Shown: positions 1-8,469 of the stretch, in pieces
Layout of the letters: every line of letters starts with the position of its first letter
Numbering within the stretch: the first letter of the stretch is position 1
NCBI GenBank assembly: GCA_965263325.1
Contig: CBDHGY010000002.1
Coordinates: forward strand, 3,165,068 to 3,229,067
Origin: CBDHGY01 sp965263325
GTDB lineage: Bacteria; Pseudomonadota; Alphaproteobacteria; Caulobacterales; Hyphomonadaceae
DNA: 64,000 nt
Reading direction: 5' to 3'
Notes under the pieces: generated by a model
The model's input: the letters and a program-made list of their open reading frames with translations, nothing else
Database searches by the model: none
Told to the model about the DNA's origin: nothing
Translations under genes and position numbers: made by a program

Positions 1-78
1 GATTGGATTGGCAAGCGTGCTCAAGCCGGAAAAATCGCCCCTAAAGGGTTTCCGCGCTCTGGTCTCTTTAACGGGTAA
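1..78 (+). CDS. C-terminal tail of an unidentified protein (partial)
   Basis: Frame 1 is open from the first base to a TAA at 76-78 and encodes 25 residues ending in PRSGLFNG. The stop lies 61 bases before the lemA start, as expected for the end of an upstream gene on the same strand. The fragment is too short to assign to a family and could be a chance open frame. Confidence 0.35.
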   Translation, partial: DWIGKRAQAGKIAPKGFPRSGLFNG

Positions 79-139
79 GTGCTTGCAAGCTGGGGTAACT
101 ACGCGGTAAGTCTAGACTTAATTTGAAGGGAGGTGCGGG

Positions 140-706
140 ATGAGCGCTCTTTATATCATACTCGGTATCGTTGCCGTTCTGATCTTTATCGTGATCGGCA
201 TCTACAATGGTCTCGTTGCCAAGCGTCAGCGATGTAATCAGGCATTTGCTGATATTGATGTTCAGCTTAAGCAACGTCAGAATTTGATCCCAAACCTCGT
301 TGAGACGGTGAAGGGCTATGCAAGCCACGAACAGGAGACGTTTCAGCAGGTGATCGAAGCGCGTAATGCCGCTGCAGGTGCAAGCTCTCCCGGGGAAATG
401 GCGCAAGCGGAGGGGGTTCTAACGGGTGCATTAGGAAAGCTTTTTGCGCTCGCCGAAGCGTATCCGGATTTGAAAGCAAATGAGAATTTCAAAGAATTGC
501 AGAAAGAGCTCTCATTGATAGAAGATAAGCTAGCTGCAGCGCGGCGGTTCTACAATTCTGCTGTGCAGGACTACAACACAGCGACTGAGCAGTTTCCAGG
601 CTCGATCATTGCTGGTTCTTTTGGGTTCCAGCAGCGTGACTTCTTCGATGTTGGCGAAGACCGGGCAACCCTCAGCACTGTGCCTCAGGTCGACTTTAAT
701 AGCTAA
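140..706 (+). CDS. lemA: LemA family membrane-anchored protein
   Basis: 188 residues, the usual LemA length. A single hydrophobic segment at about residues 4-24 anchors a cytoplasmic or periplasmic helical bundle. The segment around NLVETVKGYASHEQETF followed by IEARNAA is the LemA family signature. The ATG at 140 is preceded by GGAGGT five bases upstream, which fixes the start. The function of LemA proteins is poorly defined; some are envelope-associated and sit beside peptidases or TPM-domain proteins, but here the gene stands alone and ends at a strong terminator. The family call is firm; the role is unknown. Confidence 0.93.
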   Translation: MSALYIILGIVAVLIFIVIGIYNGLVAKRQRCNQAFADIDVQLKQRQNLIPNLVETVKGYASHEQETFQQVIEARNAAAGASSPGEMAQAEGVLTGALGKLFALAEAYPDLKANENFKELQKELSLIEDKLAAARRFYNSAVQDYNTATEQFPGSIIAGSFGFQQRDFFDVGEDRATLSTVPQVDFNS

Positions 707-736
707 GCGCACGACGCTCAAACAAAACTCGAAAGA

Positions 737-762
737 CCCTGGCAAGTCGCCGGGGTTTTTTT
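737..762 (+). terminator. Rho-independent terminator after lemA
   Basis: A 7-bp GC-rich stem (CCCTGGC 737-743 with GCCGGGG 749-755, one T-G pair) closes a 5-base loop and is followed by seven T at 756-762. It lies 31 bases after the lemA stop and touches the hemB stop codon on the other strand. Confidence 0.85.
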
Positions 763-1762
763 ATGATCCCATCCATTCGGCTGCGCGATCAGCGTAATAA
801 GTGATGACACCGCTCGCGCCAGCGCGTTTGAAACACATGAGGGTTTCCATCATGACGCGCTCGCCATCGATCCAGCCTTTTTCGGACGCCGCCATGATCT
901 GCGCGTATTCTCCAGACACTTGGAAAGCGAGGGTCGGAATTGCGAATTCTGCTGATACGCGCTGAACGATGTCGAGATAAGGCAGACCCGGTTTGACCAT
1001 CACCATGTCAGCGCCTTCAGCTATATCCATCGCGACTTCACGAAGCGCTTCATCGGTGTTTGCCGGGTTCTGCTGATAGGTTCGCTTGTCGCCTTTTAGC
1101 GCAGATGCAGAACCAATAGCGTCTCTATAAGGGCCATAGAAACCGCTCGCATACTTCGCCGCGTAAGAAAGAATAAGCGCATTTGAATGACTATTGCTTT
1201 CGAATGCGCTTCTTATAGCTCCGATCCGGCCGTCCATCATGTCTGACGGAGCTACGACATCGGCACCAGCTTCAACTTGAACCAGAGCTTGTTTGACAAG
1301 AACGTCAGTTGTTTCATCGTTGAGCACATATCCTGTCTCGTCGATGAGGCCGTCGTGACCATGGCTCGTGAAAGGGTCCAGCGCAACATCGCAAATAATG
1401 CCGACATTCGGGGCTGCGTCTTTTATCGCTTTGATGCAAGTGGGAACCAATCCATTTGGGTTCAGCGACTCAGACCCGCTCGAATCTTTCTTGGAAGGAT
1501 CGATATTGGGGAAAATCGCAATTGCGGGGATGCTGAGTTCTTCAGCGCGCTTCGCTGCCTTTGCTGCCTCAGCTGGTGAAAGCCTGTCCACCCCCGGCAT
1601 AGATGGCACTGGTTGGCGAGCCTCGCCCCCATCATGGACAATCAAAGACCAGACGAGATCGGCGGGAGACAGCGTGTTTTCAGCTGTAAGTGTGCGGATC
1701 CATCCAGACTGGCGGTTTCGGCGCAGGCGTGTGGCCGGAAAAGATTGCGAGTAATTTGTCAT
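761..1762 (-). CDS. hemB: Delta-aminolevulinic acid dehydratase (porphobilinogen synthase)
   Basis: Condenses two 5-aminolevulinate molecules to porphobilinogen, the second committed step of heme synthesis in the cytoplasm. 333 residues, full length. The two Schiff-base lysine regions are visible as SYAAKYASGFYGP and VMVKPGLPYLDIV. The metal region reads DVALDPFTSHGHDG, with Asp in place of the zinc-binding Cys residues, so this is the Mg-dependent type usual in alphaproteobacteria. It is convergent with lemA and divergent from the TIR gene. hemA, encoding the preceding enzyme, lies 4.8 kb downstream in this window but in a separate unit. Confidence 0.98.
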   Translation of the reverse strand: MTNYSQSFPATRLRRNRQSGWIRTLTAENTLSPADLVWSLIVHDGGEARQPVPSMPGVDRLSPAEAAKAAKRAEELSIPAIAIFPNIDPSKKDSSGSESLNPNGLVPTCIKAIKDAAPNVGIICDVALDPFTSHGHDGLIDETGYVLNDETTDVLVKQALVQVEAGADVVAPSDMMDGRIGAIRSAFESNSHSNALILSYAAKYASGFYGPYRDAIGSASALKGDKRTYQQNPANTDEALREVAMDIAEGADMVMVKPGLPYLDIVQRVSAEFAIPTLAFQVSGEYAQIMAASEKGWIDGERVMMETLMCFKRAGASGVITYYADRAAEWMGS

Positions 1763-1877
1763 GACATTTTCTTTAAACCGTCAATCACCGGCTTGTCATG
1801 CGGCATAAATCGTCCGACTGTCATAGACTGAATAGAAGCAGGGACGTAACAATCCGGTCGTAGGGGCGCATTCATCA

Positions 1878-2897
1878 ATGGCGTATGACATTTTCATCAG
1901 TTATCGGCGGGTGGATCAGGAATTGGCAAAAGCCCTGGTCGAGGGGCTTACGTCGCGCGGAGTGCGTGTCTGGTGGGATGGAAAGATCGAAGGCGGCGAA
2001 GATTGGCGTGATGCGATTGTTGAAAATCTGAACGTATCTCAGGCACTTGTCATTCTGTTTTCTGAGGCGTGTAATGATTCAAAACAGTTGAAGAAAGAAC
2101 TCGCACTTGCTGACACGCTCGATAAAACAGTCGTGCCGGTTCTAATCGAAGATACGAAGCCACGCGGCCACTTCTTGTACGAGATGGCAGCAATCAATTG
2201 GCTGCAAATTCACCCAGACCCTGAGACTAAGATTGATGGATTGGTAACCCGGCTAATCTCGGAGTTAGACATTACGGCAGGCCCCGTTTCACAAACCTTT
2301 AAGGCTGAGCCTATTCTGCCTGACGCACCCAAAGCTCAACCTGATGAGCCGAGTGTGCCATCGCCAAAACAATCGCCTGCCCGAGATCGCAAATCGATCG
2401 CACGAGATGTACGTGCAAAGGAGGACGCCAAGAAGCGAGAGAAAGAGCGGCGCGATTTTCTTCCATTCAAATGGTATGAAGTCGCAATTGCTGTGCTCGT
2501 GGCGGTAACAATGCAGCTTGCCGTTACCGATGACTTAAACGACCCCGATCGGATCATTCCGTACTGGGATCCTGCACTCGCCTTCTTTTTGGTGCTTATT
2601 TTTATCGCTTTATTCGTATTTCCAATTCGCTACTATTTCCGCCGCCGGCGAGTTGGGCCAGCCTTTAAGTCCTTTTTGGCAAGCACGCTGACACTCGGCG
2701 CAGGATTTGCGGCGCTCGCAGCATTTCATCCCGGTTTTTATGACGACGCGCTTAGTCAGAGCGAAAATGTCTGGATGATGGCTATTGCGATGATCATTCT
2801 CATTGTCATTATGACACTCGCGGCATTTGCTGTGTACGGGTTGCTGCACTTCCAGCGCGCCGTGCGAAGCTTTGAGCAGCATGTCCAGAAGATCTAG
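1878..2897 (+). CDS. TIR-domain protein with C-terminal transmembrane segments
   Basis: 339 residues. Residues 1-140 form a bacterial TIR domain: it opens with YDIFISYRR, has the WWDGKIEGGEDWRDAI loop and a candidate NADase catalytic Glu at residue 74 in KKELALAD. A charged, Pro-rich linker (about 145-195) follows, then four predicted membrane helices near residues 201-218, 231-256, 268-285 and 299-326. TIR domains in bacteria often hydrolyse NAD or make cyclic-ADP-ribose signals, but no defence partner gene is adjacent. It ends in a 4-base convergent overlap with the GNAT gene. The domain call is firm; a defence or signalling role is inference. Confidence 0.88.
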   Translation: MAYDIFISYRRVDQELAKALVEGLTSRGVRVWWDGKIEGGEDWRDAIVENLNVSQALVILFSEACNDSKQLKKELALADTLDKTVVPVLIEDTKPRGHFLYEMAAINWLQIHPDPETKIDGLVTRLISELDITAGPVSQTFKAEPILPDAPKAQPDEPSVPSPKQSPARDRKSIARDVRAKEDAKKREKERRDFLPFKWYEVAIAVLVAVTMQLAVTDDLNDPDRIIPYWDPALAFFLVLIFIALFVFPIRYYFRRRRVGPAFKSFLASTLTLGAGFAALAAFHPGFYDDALSQSENVWMMAIAMIILIVIMTLAAFAVYGLLHFQRAVRSFEQHVQKI

Positions 2898-3439
2898 CGA
2901 CGCCAGCGCCGAACATTGCGGAGCATAAAGCACCGTTTGCTCACATCCATGAACTCTCTTTGAGCGTCCTCGATCTCCAGCATCCAGTCTTTCAGCCGGC
3001 GTCGTGGAAGCTCGCGAAAGCCGAGACTTTTGTAGAATGGGCCATTCCACGGGAGGTCGCGGAAAGTCGAAAGGAAAATTTCCTCGAATCCGTGGCGCTC
3101 GGTCCACTCAAAACATGCCTTAACGAGAGCGCTACCAACACCTTTTCGCCCGTGCGCCGGGTCTACCGATAACTGATCAAGGTAAAAGTCCGTGTTTCCG
3201 CGAACGCTTAACAAGGCGAACCCAACGGTGATGTCGCCTGTCTCGCAGGCAAGTAACAAGTCATCCTTTATTGCCGAGCGCAGCGTATCTGCAGGGACAC
3301 CGTCCGGGATATCGGGCATGTCAAAGATCAAGCCGGTAGGGCGAAATAGTTCGCTTGCCGCAATATCTGCAGCAATCATTCGCGCGATATCGCCAGAATT
3401 GGCCGCGCGGATGGAATATCCCTCCTCGAGTGGACGCAT
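2894..3439 (-). CDS. GNAT family N-acetyltransferase
   Basis: 181 residues from the ATG at 3439; a longer TTG start at 3451 is possible but adds only four residues. The acetyl-CoA pyrophosphate-binding loop is seen as DPAHGRKGVGSALVKACFEW, preceded by the beta-strand FYLDQLSV, and the C-terminal part has PFYKSLGF, all standard for GNAT enzymes. The acceptor cannot be read from sequence. Its 3' end overlaps the TIR gene tail on the opposite strand by 4 bases. Confidence 0.9.
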   Translation of the reverse strand: MRPLEEGYSIRAANSGDIARMIAADIAASELFRPTGLIFDMPDIPDGVPADTLRSAIKDDLLLACETGDITVGFALLSVRGNTDFYLDQLSVDPAHGRKGVGSALVKACFEWTERHGFEEIFLSTFRDLPWNGPFYKSLGFRELPRRRLKDWMLEIEDAQREFMDVSKRCFMLRNVRRWRR

Positions 3440-3534
3440 GCTTCCCCACAATGACGTAATTACGCTTCAGTCGCGATGTTTAGCCTGATTGCTGCGTATT
3501 CAAAATCTGCACCGGCGTGGCAAGACTGAATTTC

Positions 3535-3897
3535 CTAATAGCTGCCCTCTGGCATCATTTCTGTTCGCGAGCGCAGAAATTTTACGCCGCACTCATTTTG
3601 GCGCTGCCACTGGCGTGATGAAGTCGTGATCTTAAGTTTCCGGCGATCTGGACTGAAAATCTCAACATCGAACTCGTTTGGTAGAACGACGAACTGCGAC
3701 ATGCGAAGCCGTGCACCCGACCGCGACATGTCGATGACGCGAATTGGTATTTTGAAACCATTGGCCAACTGTATCTGACCGTCGGTGACAATCTTATGGC
3801 GGTCATTCCCACGTTGCTCGGCAGACAGGTCGAGGTCTTCTGAGAGTTCGGTACCGAAATCAACGTCTGAGGAATGAGGTTCGTTTGACTGTTCCAT
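3535..3897 (-). CDS. PilZ domain protein
   Basis: 120 residues. An acidic N-terminal stretch (1-30) precedes a PilZ beta-barrel with a DRHK arginine/basic segment near residue 32 and the D-x-S-x-x-G motif as VIDMSRSGARLRM. PilZ domains bind cyclic di-GMP and act as small effectors of motility, adhesion or polysaccharide export. The first motif is less canonical than RxxxR, so ligand binding is probable rather than certain. It lies 10 bases downstream of a second PilZ gene and is probably co-transcribed with it. Confidence 0.82.
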   Translation of the reverse strand: MEQSNEPHSSDVDFGTELSEDLDLSAEQRGNDRHKIVTDGQIQLANGFKIPIRVIDMSRSGARLRMSQFVVLPNEFDVEIFSPDRRKLKITTSSRQWQRQNECGVKFLRSRTEMMPEGSY

Positions 3898-3907
3898 GTC
3901 TCTTTAC

Positions 3908-4153
3908 CTAGACGAACTCTACGCCAACCTGATTTCCGTCACGCCAGCGAAGGGTTGCGCGGCGTTTGCGCGGTAAGCCGGAAATCTTAATCCAGAAGGC
4001 GCTCGGCAGTTGCTGATCTTCATTGATGTGGAGACGTGCGCCTGAATTTGACACATCAAGCACAGAGCAAGTTAGTCGACGAAGAAAGCCGAGCGAGATT
4101 TTTCCGGAACCTTCAAGTTTCCTGCGGCTGCCGCGTCTATTGAGATCTGACAT
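3908..4153 (-). CDS. Short PilZ domain protein
   Basis: 81 residues, essentially a bare PilZ domain. Both ligand motifs are present: NRRGSRRK (RxxxR) at the N-terminus and VLDVSNSGARL (D-x-S-x-x-G) in the middle. It ends with GNQVGVEFV, the usual final strand. It is the first gene of a two-gene unit with the longer PilZ protein. The two share a fold but little sequence outside the motifs, so they are not a recent duplication. Confidence 0.82.
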   Translation of the reverse strand: MSDLNRRGSRRKLEGSGKISLGFLRRLTCSVLDVSNSGARLHINEDQQLPSAFWIKISGLPRKRRATLRWRDGNQVGVEFV

Positions 4154-4257
4154 TCTCTTAAACCCAATTGTTTTTCATACTTAGCAATGGCACAGAGTGG
4201 TGAAAAAGCCGTCGAATGAAATCCTGAAATTTCATCGATTTTTGTAAGGGAGAGATA

Positions 4258-5325
4258 ATGAGTTTGCAAAATGAGGTGATAGTTCGCCAGGATGGCGGCG
4301 TTGGGCGCATTATACTTAATCGGGCAAGTGCGCTGCACGCGTTAAACTTGCCAATGTGCGACGCAGTTTTGACGGCACTGTCACGCTGGGCAGATGATGA
4401 CGCTATTCATTTAGTTTTGGTAACGCACGCTGAGGGCACGCGTGGCTTTTGTGCGGGCGGTGACATCAGAATGCTTGCAGAAAGTGGGGCAGGAGACGCA
4501 TCAGAGGCGCGGGCATTCTTCGCAACCGAATACCGAATGAATGCCGCGATCAAAACTTTCCCAAAGCCGTATCTGACGATTATGGACGGTGTTACGATGG
4601 GCGGCGGGGTAGGGCTGTCAGTCCATGGGTCACATAGAGTAGCGACTGAGCGGACCTTGTTTGCTATGCCAGAAACGGGGATTGGCTTGTTTCCCGATGT
4701 TGGTGGCGGTTGGTTTTTGCCAAGGTTGCGCGGTGAGCTCGGCACTTGGCTGGCTTTGACGGGTGCGCGGCTTAAGGGGAGTGATGTCGCGGCCGCGCGA
4801 GTGGCAACTCATTATTTGCCGAGTGAGCTTGTTCCCAATCTCATAGGTCAGATCGAAAGTGCTGACTTTTCTGGCGGCGGGGCAGAAATGCTCGGCGAAA
4901 TTCTCAACCTGCTTACCCATCCCATTCCAGCGGGAAGTTTTGAGGAGCACATGGAGGCGATTAACTCATGTTTTCAACATGATAGCGCCGAGGCCATCGT
5001 GGAGGCCTTGACTGCTCACGGAGGCGATTGGGCTCAAAAACAGGTAGAAACAATCAAAGAAAAATCTCCCGAAACCGTCAAAGTGGCTTTGCGCCAGCTG
5101 CGAGAGGGGAAGAAGCTGGAGAGCTTTGAGGAGAATATGAGAATGGAGTACCGAATTGGATGGCGGAAGGTGTGTTCTGCCGATTTCCTGGAAGGCGTGC
5201 GCGCTGTCATCATTGAGAAAGACAACGCTCCAAACTGGTCAGCGCAGTCTTTGCAGGATGTGAGTGCTGACCAAATAGCACAGTATTTTGAACCACTGGG
5301 TGAAAATGAGCTGAGTTTCTCATGA
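4258..5325 (+). CDS. Enoyl-CoA hydratase/isomerase family, 3-hydroxyisobutyryl-CoA hydrolase-like
   Basis: 355 residues, longer than ordinary crotonases and typical of the 3-hydroxyisobutyryl-CoA hydrolase group in valine breakdown. The oxyanion-hole segment RGFCAGGDIRML (about 62-73) and the catalytic region MPETGIGLFPDVGGGWFLPRL are seen. The long C-terminal extension (about 200-350) carries the second-domain signature MRMEYRIGWRKV. Its stop overlaps the next ATG by 4 bases, so the two genes are translationally coupled. Confidence 0.9.
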   Translation: MSLQNEVIVRQDGGVGRIILNRASALHALNLPMCDAVLTALSRWADDDAIHLVLVTHAEGTRGFCAGGDIRMLAESGAGDASEARAFFATEYRMNAAIKTFPKPYLTIMDGVTMGGGVGLSVHGSHRVATERTLFAMPETGIGLFPDVGGGWFLPRLRGELGTWLALTGARLKGSDVAAARVATHYLPSELVPNLIGQIESADFSGGGAEMLGEILNLLTHPIPAGSFEEHMEAINSCFQHDSAEAIVEALTAHGGDWAQKQVETIKEKSPETVKVALRQLREGKKLESFEENMRMEYRIGWRKVCSADFLEGVRAVIIEKDNAPNWSAQSLQDVSADQIAQYFEPLGENELSFS

Positions 5326-5759
5326 GCTCTGGCCCCGAAGATCTTGAAGCTCAGCTCGCGCAATGGTGCGCGTCTTATGTCAGCGCATTCAGCGACTTCG
5401 ACTCAGAACGCATTGGAACTCATTGGGCATTCCCCTCAGTGATCATCCATGAAGGTCGGCGACTTGTCTTTAATTCAGTTGATCAGTTTTCGGCAAACAC
5501 CGGAGCGCTGCTGACTTTTTATGAGCGCCAGGGTGTCGAGCGCGCAAATCGTAAACTTGTTTCGTGTATGTCGATGACACCCGAAATTGTGTCGATCCGT
5601 GTAAATGATGAAATGGTTGGCCGTCACGGCGATGTGATCGTTGCGTGGTTTGCTGCCTACGTATTGCAGAAGATCGATCATTCTTGGAAGGCGATTTTGG
5701 CTGTTGCAGACGGTGAAGCAGAAGCATGGAAGCAGCGCGGAACACCGCTCGGATCATAG
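5322..5759 (+). CDS. Hypothetical protein, possibly NTF2/SnoaL-like
   Basis: 145 residues with no signal peptide or membrane segment. The pattern of an N-terminal helix (LAQWCASYVSAFSDFD), then strands ending in WKAILAVADG, fits the NTF2/SnoaL cone fold, but no specific family is recognised. It starts inside the stop codon of the upstream hydrolase gene (ATGA overlap), so the two are one transcript and may act on related substrates. Function unknown. Confidence 0.75.
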   Translation: MSSGPEDLEAQLAQWCASYVSAFSDFDSERIGTHWAFPSVIIHEGRRLVFNSVDQFSANTGALLTFYERQGVERANRKLVSCMSMTPEIVSIRVNDEMVGRHGDVIVAWFAAYVLQKIDHSWKAILAVADGEAEAWKQRGTPLGS

Positions 5760-5790
5760 TTAATCGACAAGTGAATATTTTAAATAATCT

Positions 5791-5811
5791 GCATACAGAC
5801 AATCTGTATGC
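5791..5811. promoter_or_regulatory. Perfect inverted repeat upstream of the MarR gene (candidate operator)
   Basis: GCATACAGA (5791-5799) and TCTGTATGC (5803-5811) are exact reverse complements with a 3-base centre CAA, in AT-rich flanks that extend the dyad imperfectly. Size and symmetry fit a MarR-family dimer site, 81 bases before the MarR start. It could instead be the terminator hairpin of the preceding operon, but it lacks a GC-rich stem and a following T-run. Confidence 0.6.
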
Positions 5812-5891
5812 TTATTAAATTGTTAGGATAGTTGATGTAAAACCATTCAAAGTACAACAAAATAAAATCAAAGTTGTCGAAACAAAGTTGA

Positions 5892-6395
5892 GTGGTGATG
5901 AACATGACTATGCCTGCTGCTGCAGAGGCGACAGATACTGTTGCCGATTCTTTCCTGAAATCTCTTTCGCTTTTGGAGCAGGCGCATCGCCGCTTGCACG
6001 ACGTTGTAAAAGACGACCTGGAGCGTAGTGGAGAGCGTTCGCTAACTGGCGTTCAGGCTCTTCTGCTTTACGAAATTGGCGAAGCTGAGACGCCTGCGTC
6101 TGCTTTGCGTGCTCGCGGTGCATTTGCTGGCACAAGCCTTTCTTACAATGTTAAAAAGTTGCAGGAAGGTGGATACCTTAACCAGCGTCGCTCTGACGAT
6201 GACAAGCGCGCTGTGCGTCTTTCACTTACAGAGCGTGGTCTGAAAGTGCGGTCACGCGTTGCGGCATTGTTTGAAAAGCAGGCCACAGCTCTAGAGCCGA
6301 CAGCGAGCGTTCGTTTTGACGATCTTCAGCATATGAACAAGACGGTCTCGCGTCTTGAGCGTTTCTGGTCTGACCAGATCCGGTTCCGCCTCTAA
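5892..6395 (+). CDS. MarR family winged-helix transcriptional regulator
   Basis: 167 residues. A winged helix-turn-helix spans about residues 50-130; the recognition region is GTSLSYNVKKLQEGGYLNQRRSDDDKRAVRLSLTERG (residues about 84-120), where the D-D-K-R wing is diagnostic of MarR proteins. Flanking helices form the dimer interface. ATGs at residues 3, 5 and 7 are alternative starts. It resembles the LdtR-like MarR group of alphaproteobacteria. The perfect palindrome at 5791-5811 suggests autoregulation. It ends at a very strong terminator. Confidence 0.9.
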   Translation: MVMNMTMPAAAEATDTVADSFLKSLSLLEQAHRRLHDVVKDDLERSGERSLTGVQALLLYEIGEAETPASALRARGAFAGTSLSYNVKKLQEGGYLNQRRSDDDKRAVRLSLTERGLKVRSRVAALFEKQATALEPTASVRFDDLQHMNKTVSRLERFWSDQIRFRL

Positions 6396-6425
6396 AGCTT
6401 TCTTCCCGTTTGGGGGGAGTGACGG

Positions 6426-6458
6426 ATCCCGTAATCCTGCAAAGGATTACGGGATTTT
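6426..6458 (+). terminator. Rho-independent terminator after the MarR gene
   Basis: A perfect 13-bp stem (6426-6438 with 6443-6455) with a GCAA tetraloop is followed by TTTT. It lies 31 bases after the MarR stop and separates it from hemA. Confidence 0.92.
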
Positions 6459-6575
6459 ACTTATTGTTGATCGGTAAAAGACTTTCAGAATAAGCTGCGG
6501 CGATGTGGAGTTTTGTTTCCATCGCAAATGCGACTAAATATGCTGATAAAGCCATTCTGTTGAAAGCGACCAAAA

Positions 6576-7793
6576 ATGAAGCATTTGAAGGCCTTTGAAG
6601 ATGCTCTCAGCGCCATCCATAAGGAAGGTCGTTATCGAGTTTTTATAGATCTTCATCGCAAGCGCGGCGAGTTTCCTAAGGCTTCTGCCCGGTTTGAAGA
6701 AGGCGAGCGGGATATCACGGTGTGGTGTTCAAACGATTATCTTGGCATGGGGCAGGATGAGGATGTCCTTCAGGCGATGCATGAGGCCATTGACAGCTTC
6801 GGTGCTGGCGCAGGTGGAACCCGCAATATTTCGGGCACAACCCGGTTCCATGTTGATCTGGAGCGTGAGCTGGCAAGCCTGCATGGAAAATCAGGTGCCT
6901 TACTGTTTACCTCCGGCTATGTGGCAAATGATGCGACCCTGGCAACGCTCGGAAAGATTTTGCCCGGTCTTATCATCTATTCAGATGAAATGAACCATGC
7001 CTCGATGATTGAAGGTATCCGCCGCTCGGGTGCGGAACGCAGAGTCTTCAAACATAATGACATCGGCCATTTGCGGGCGCTGATGGAGAATGATCCGGCA
7101 GATGCGCCGAAAATCATCGCCTTCGAAAGCGTATACTCCATGGACGGCGACGTAGGGCCCCTGGAAGCGTTTTGCGATCTAGCTGATGAGTTCGAAGCGA
7201 TCACTTACCTTGATGAAGTTCACGCCGTGGGTCTCTACGGTGATGAAGGGGCGGGCATTGCGCAGCGCGATAAGGTCATGGACCGGATCCACATCATCGA
7301 AGGCACGCTGGGTAAAGCCTATGGCGTAATGGGCGGATATATTGCAGCAGATGCCACGATCATTGATGCTATCCGCTCTATGGCGTCAGGCTTTATTTTC
7401 ACAACTGCGACTTGTCCGGTTATGGCGGCAGGTGCGCTTGCCTCAATCCGAAAGCTACGTACAGAAGATGGCCGAGAGCTGCGAGCATCTCACCAAAGAC
7501 AAGCGGCTCTGCTTAAATCAAAGATGCGCGAGGCCGGTTTGCCTGTGATGCCAAGCGAGACGCATATCGTCCCGCTTTTCGTTGGCGATCCTGAAAAATG
7601 TAAAGCCTTATCGGACATTCTCTTATTCGATTTTGGCATCTATGTTCAGCCGATCAATTATCCAACTGTTCCGCGCGGAACAGAGAGGCTGCGGTTTACG
7701 CCAAGCCCAGTTCATACCGAAGCGATGATGGACGAACTGATATCTGCGCTATTGGCGGTTTGGAAGCAGCTCGGTCTCGATATCGCTGCTTAA
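6576..7793 (+). CDS. hemA: 5-aminolevulinate synthase
   Basis: PLP enzyme joining glycine and succinyl-CoA to 5-aminolevulinate, the first step of heme synthesis by the C4 (Shemin) route typical of alphaproteobacteria. 405 residues, the normal length. Seen: WCSNDYLGMGQ near residue 50, GTRNISGT, the aspartate region YLDEVHAVGLYG, and the PLP lysine K247 in GTLGKAYGVMGG. The ATG at 6576 matches the usual N-terminus; the ribosome site is weak. It stands alone after a terminator, so it has its own promoter in 6459-6575. Confidence 0.98.
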   Translation: MKHLKAFEDALSAIHKEGRYRVFIDLHRKRGEFPKASARFEEGERDITVWCSNDYLGMGQDEDVLQAMHEAIDSFGAGAGGTRNISGTTRFHVDLERELASLHGKSGALLFTSGYVANDATLATLGKILPGLIIYSDEMNHASMIEGIRRSGAERRVFKHNDIGHLRALMENDPADAPKIIAFESVYSMDGDVGPLEAFCDLADEFEAITYLDEVHAVGLYGDEGAGIAQRDKVMDRIHIIEGTLGKAYGVMGGYIAADATIIDAIRSMASGFIFTTATCPVMAAGALASIRKLRTEDGRELRASHQRQAALLKSKMREAGLPVMPSETHIVPLFVGDPEKCKALSDILLFDFGIYVQPINYPTVPRGTERLRFTPSPVHTEAMMDELISALLAVWKQLGLDIAA

Positions 7794-7819
7794 AGCCGGC
7801 TGGGCCGACAATACGCGAA

Positions 7820-8215
7820 TTAGGCCTTCTTCCGGTATTCCGCGATTTCCCGAATGGTCTGGCGAATGAGAAGATCGCTTGGTTGCAACAAGTGCGGTTT
7901 AACTTTGTCGCTAAATGTGTGCGATTGCCAGATTTCTAGTTTGACGCAGATATCATCCAGAGATTCAGAGCGAATGGACAAGGCATCAAGGACAATCTTG
8001 CGAAGTAACCCGTAAGCCTCGTCAATCTCGGCTTCTAACGCCTCGGGGATTTCCTGGCCTTCTGTGATGAGCTTGTCTTCGCGTGCCGCAAGAGTTTCAA
8101 GCGCCTTGTTCGTCTCTTTCCACGCCGCGGAAAGGTGCTTTGTTAGCCGGCTTGTTTCAAGTTCCGGATCTGCAAACTTCGCTGCTGCTCCAAATGGTTT
8201 ATGCCCTTCAGACAT
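7820..8215 (-). CDS. Hypothetical protein, helical
   Basis: 131 residues from the ATG at 8215; a TTG start at 8230 adds five. The protein is mostly charged helix, with no signal peptide or membrane segment: SRLTKHLSAAWKETNKALETL in the first half and a Lys-rich end EIAEYRKKA. It is convergent with hemA and divergent from glyA. No family is recognised, but coding-like codon use and a clean start support a real gene. Confidence 0.65.
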   Translation of the reverse strand: MSEGHKPFGAAAKFADPELETSRLTKHLSAAWKETNKALETLAAREDKLITEGQEIPEALEAEIDEAYGLLRKIVLDALSIRSESLDDICVKLEIWQSHTFSDKVKPHLLQPSDLLIRQTIREIAEYRKKA

Positions 8216-8324
8216 ACGGCCAACTCCCAAATACGCTACACCGAGCAGTAAGGGCGAATCTCATTGAAATATCGTTAATAATGGCTTGATTTGACCATGA
8301 AGACGTTAACGCGCGCGCATGACT

Positions 8325-8372
8325 ATATGTTGCAGCTCAGGCCACAAAATCACGATACCGGGCGCAACATAT
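8325..8372. repeat. 9-bp inverted repeat upstream of glyA
   Basis: ATATGTTGC (8325-8333) and GCAACATAT (8364-8372) are exact reverse complements 30 bases apart, 98 bases before the glyA start. This could be a stem in the glyA leader RNA or two half-sites for a regulator. No known riboswitch class was recognised. Confidence 0.4.
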
Positions 8373-8469
8373 GGGATTCTCCACATGTCTATGTCACTCT
8401 GGTTCTTGCGAGATTTGCTTCGCCAGCGTACACCGCAGCTAAGAATTCAGGCCCTTTGGAGCAAGCAAT

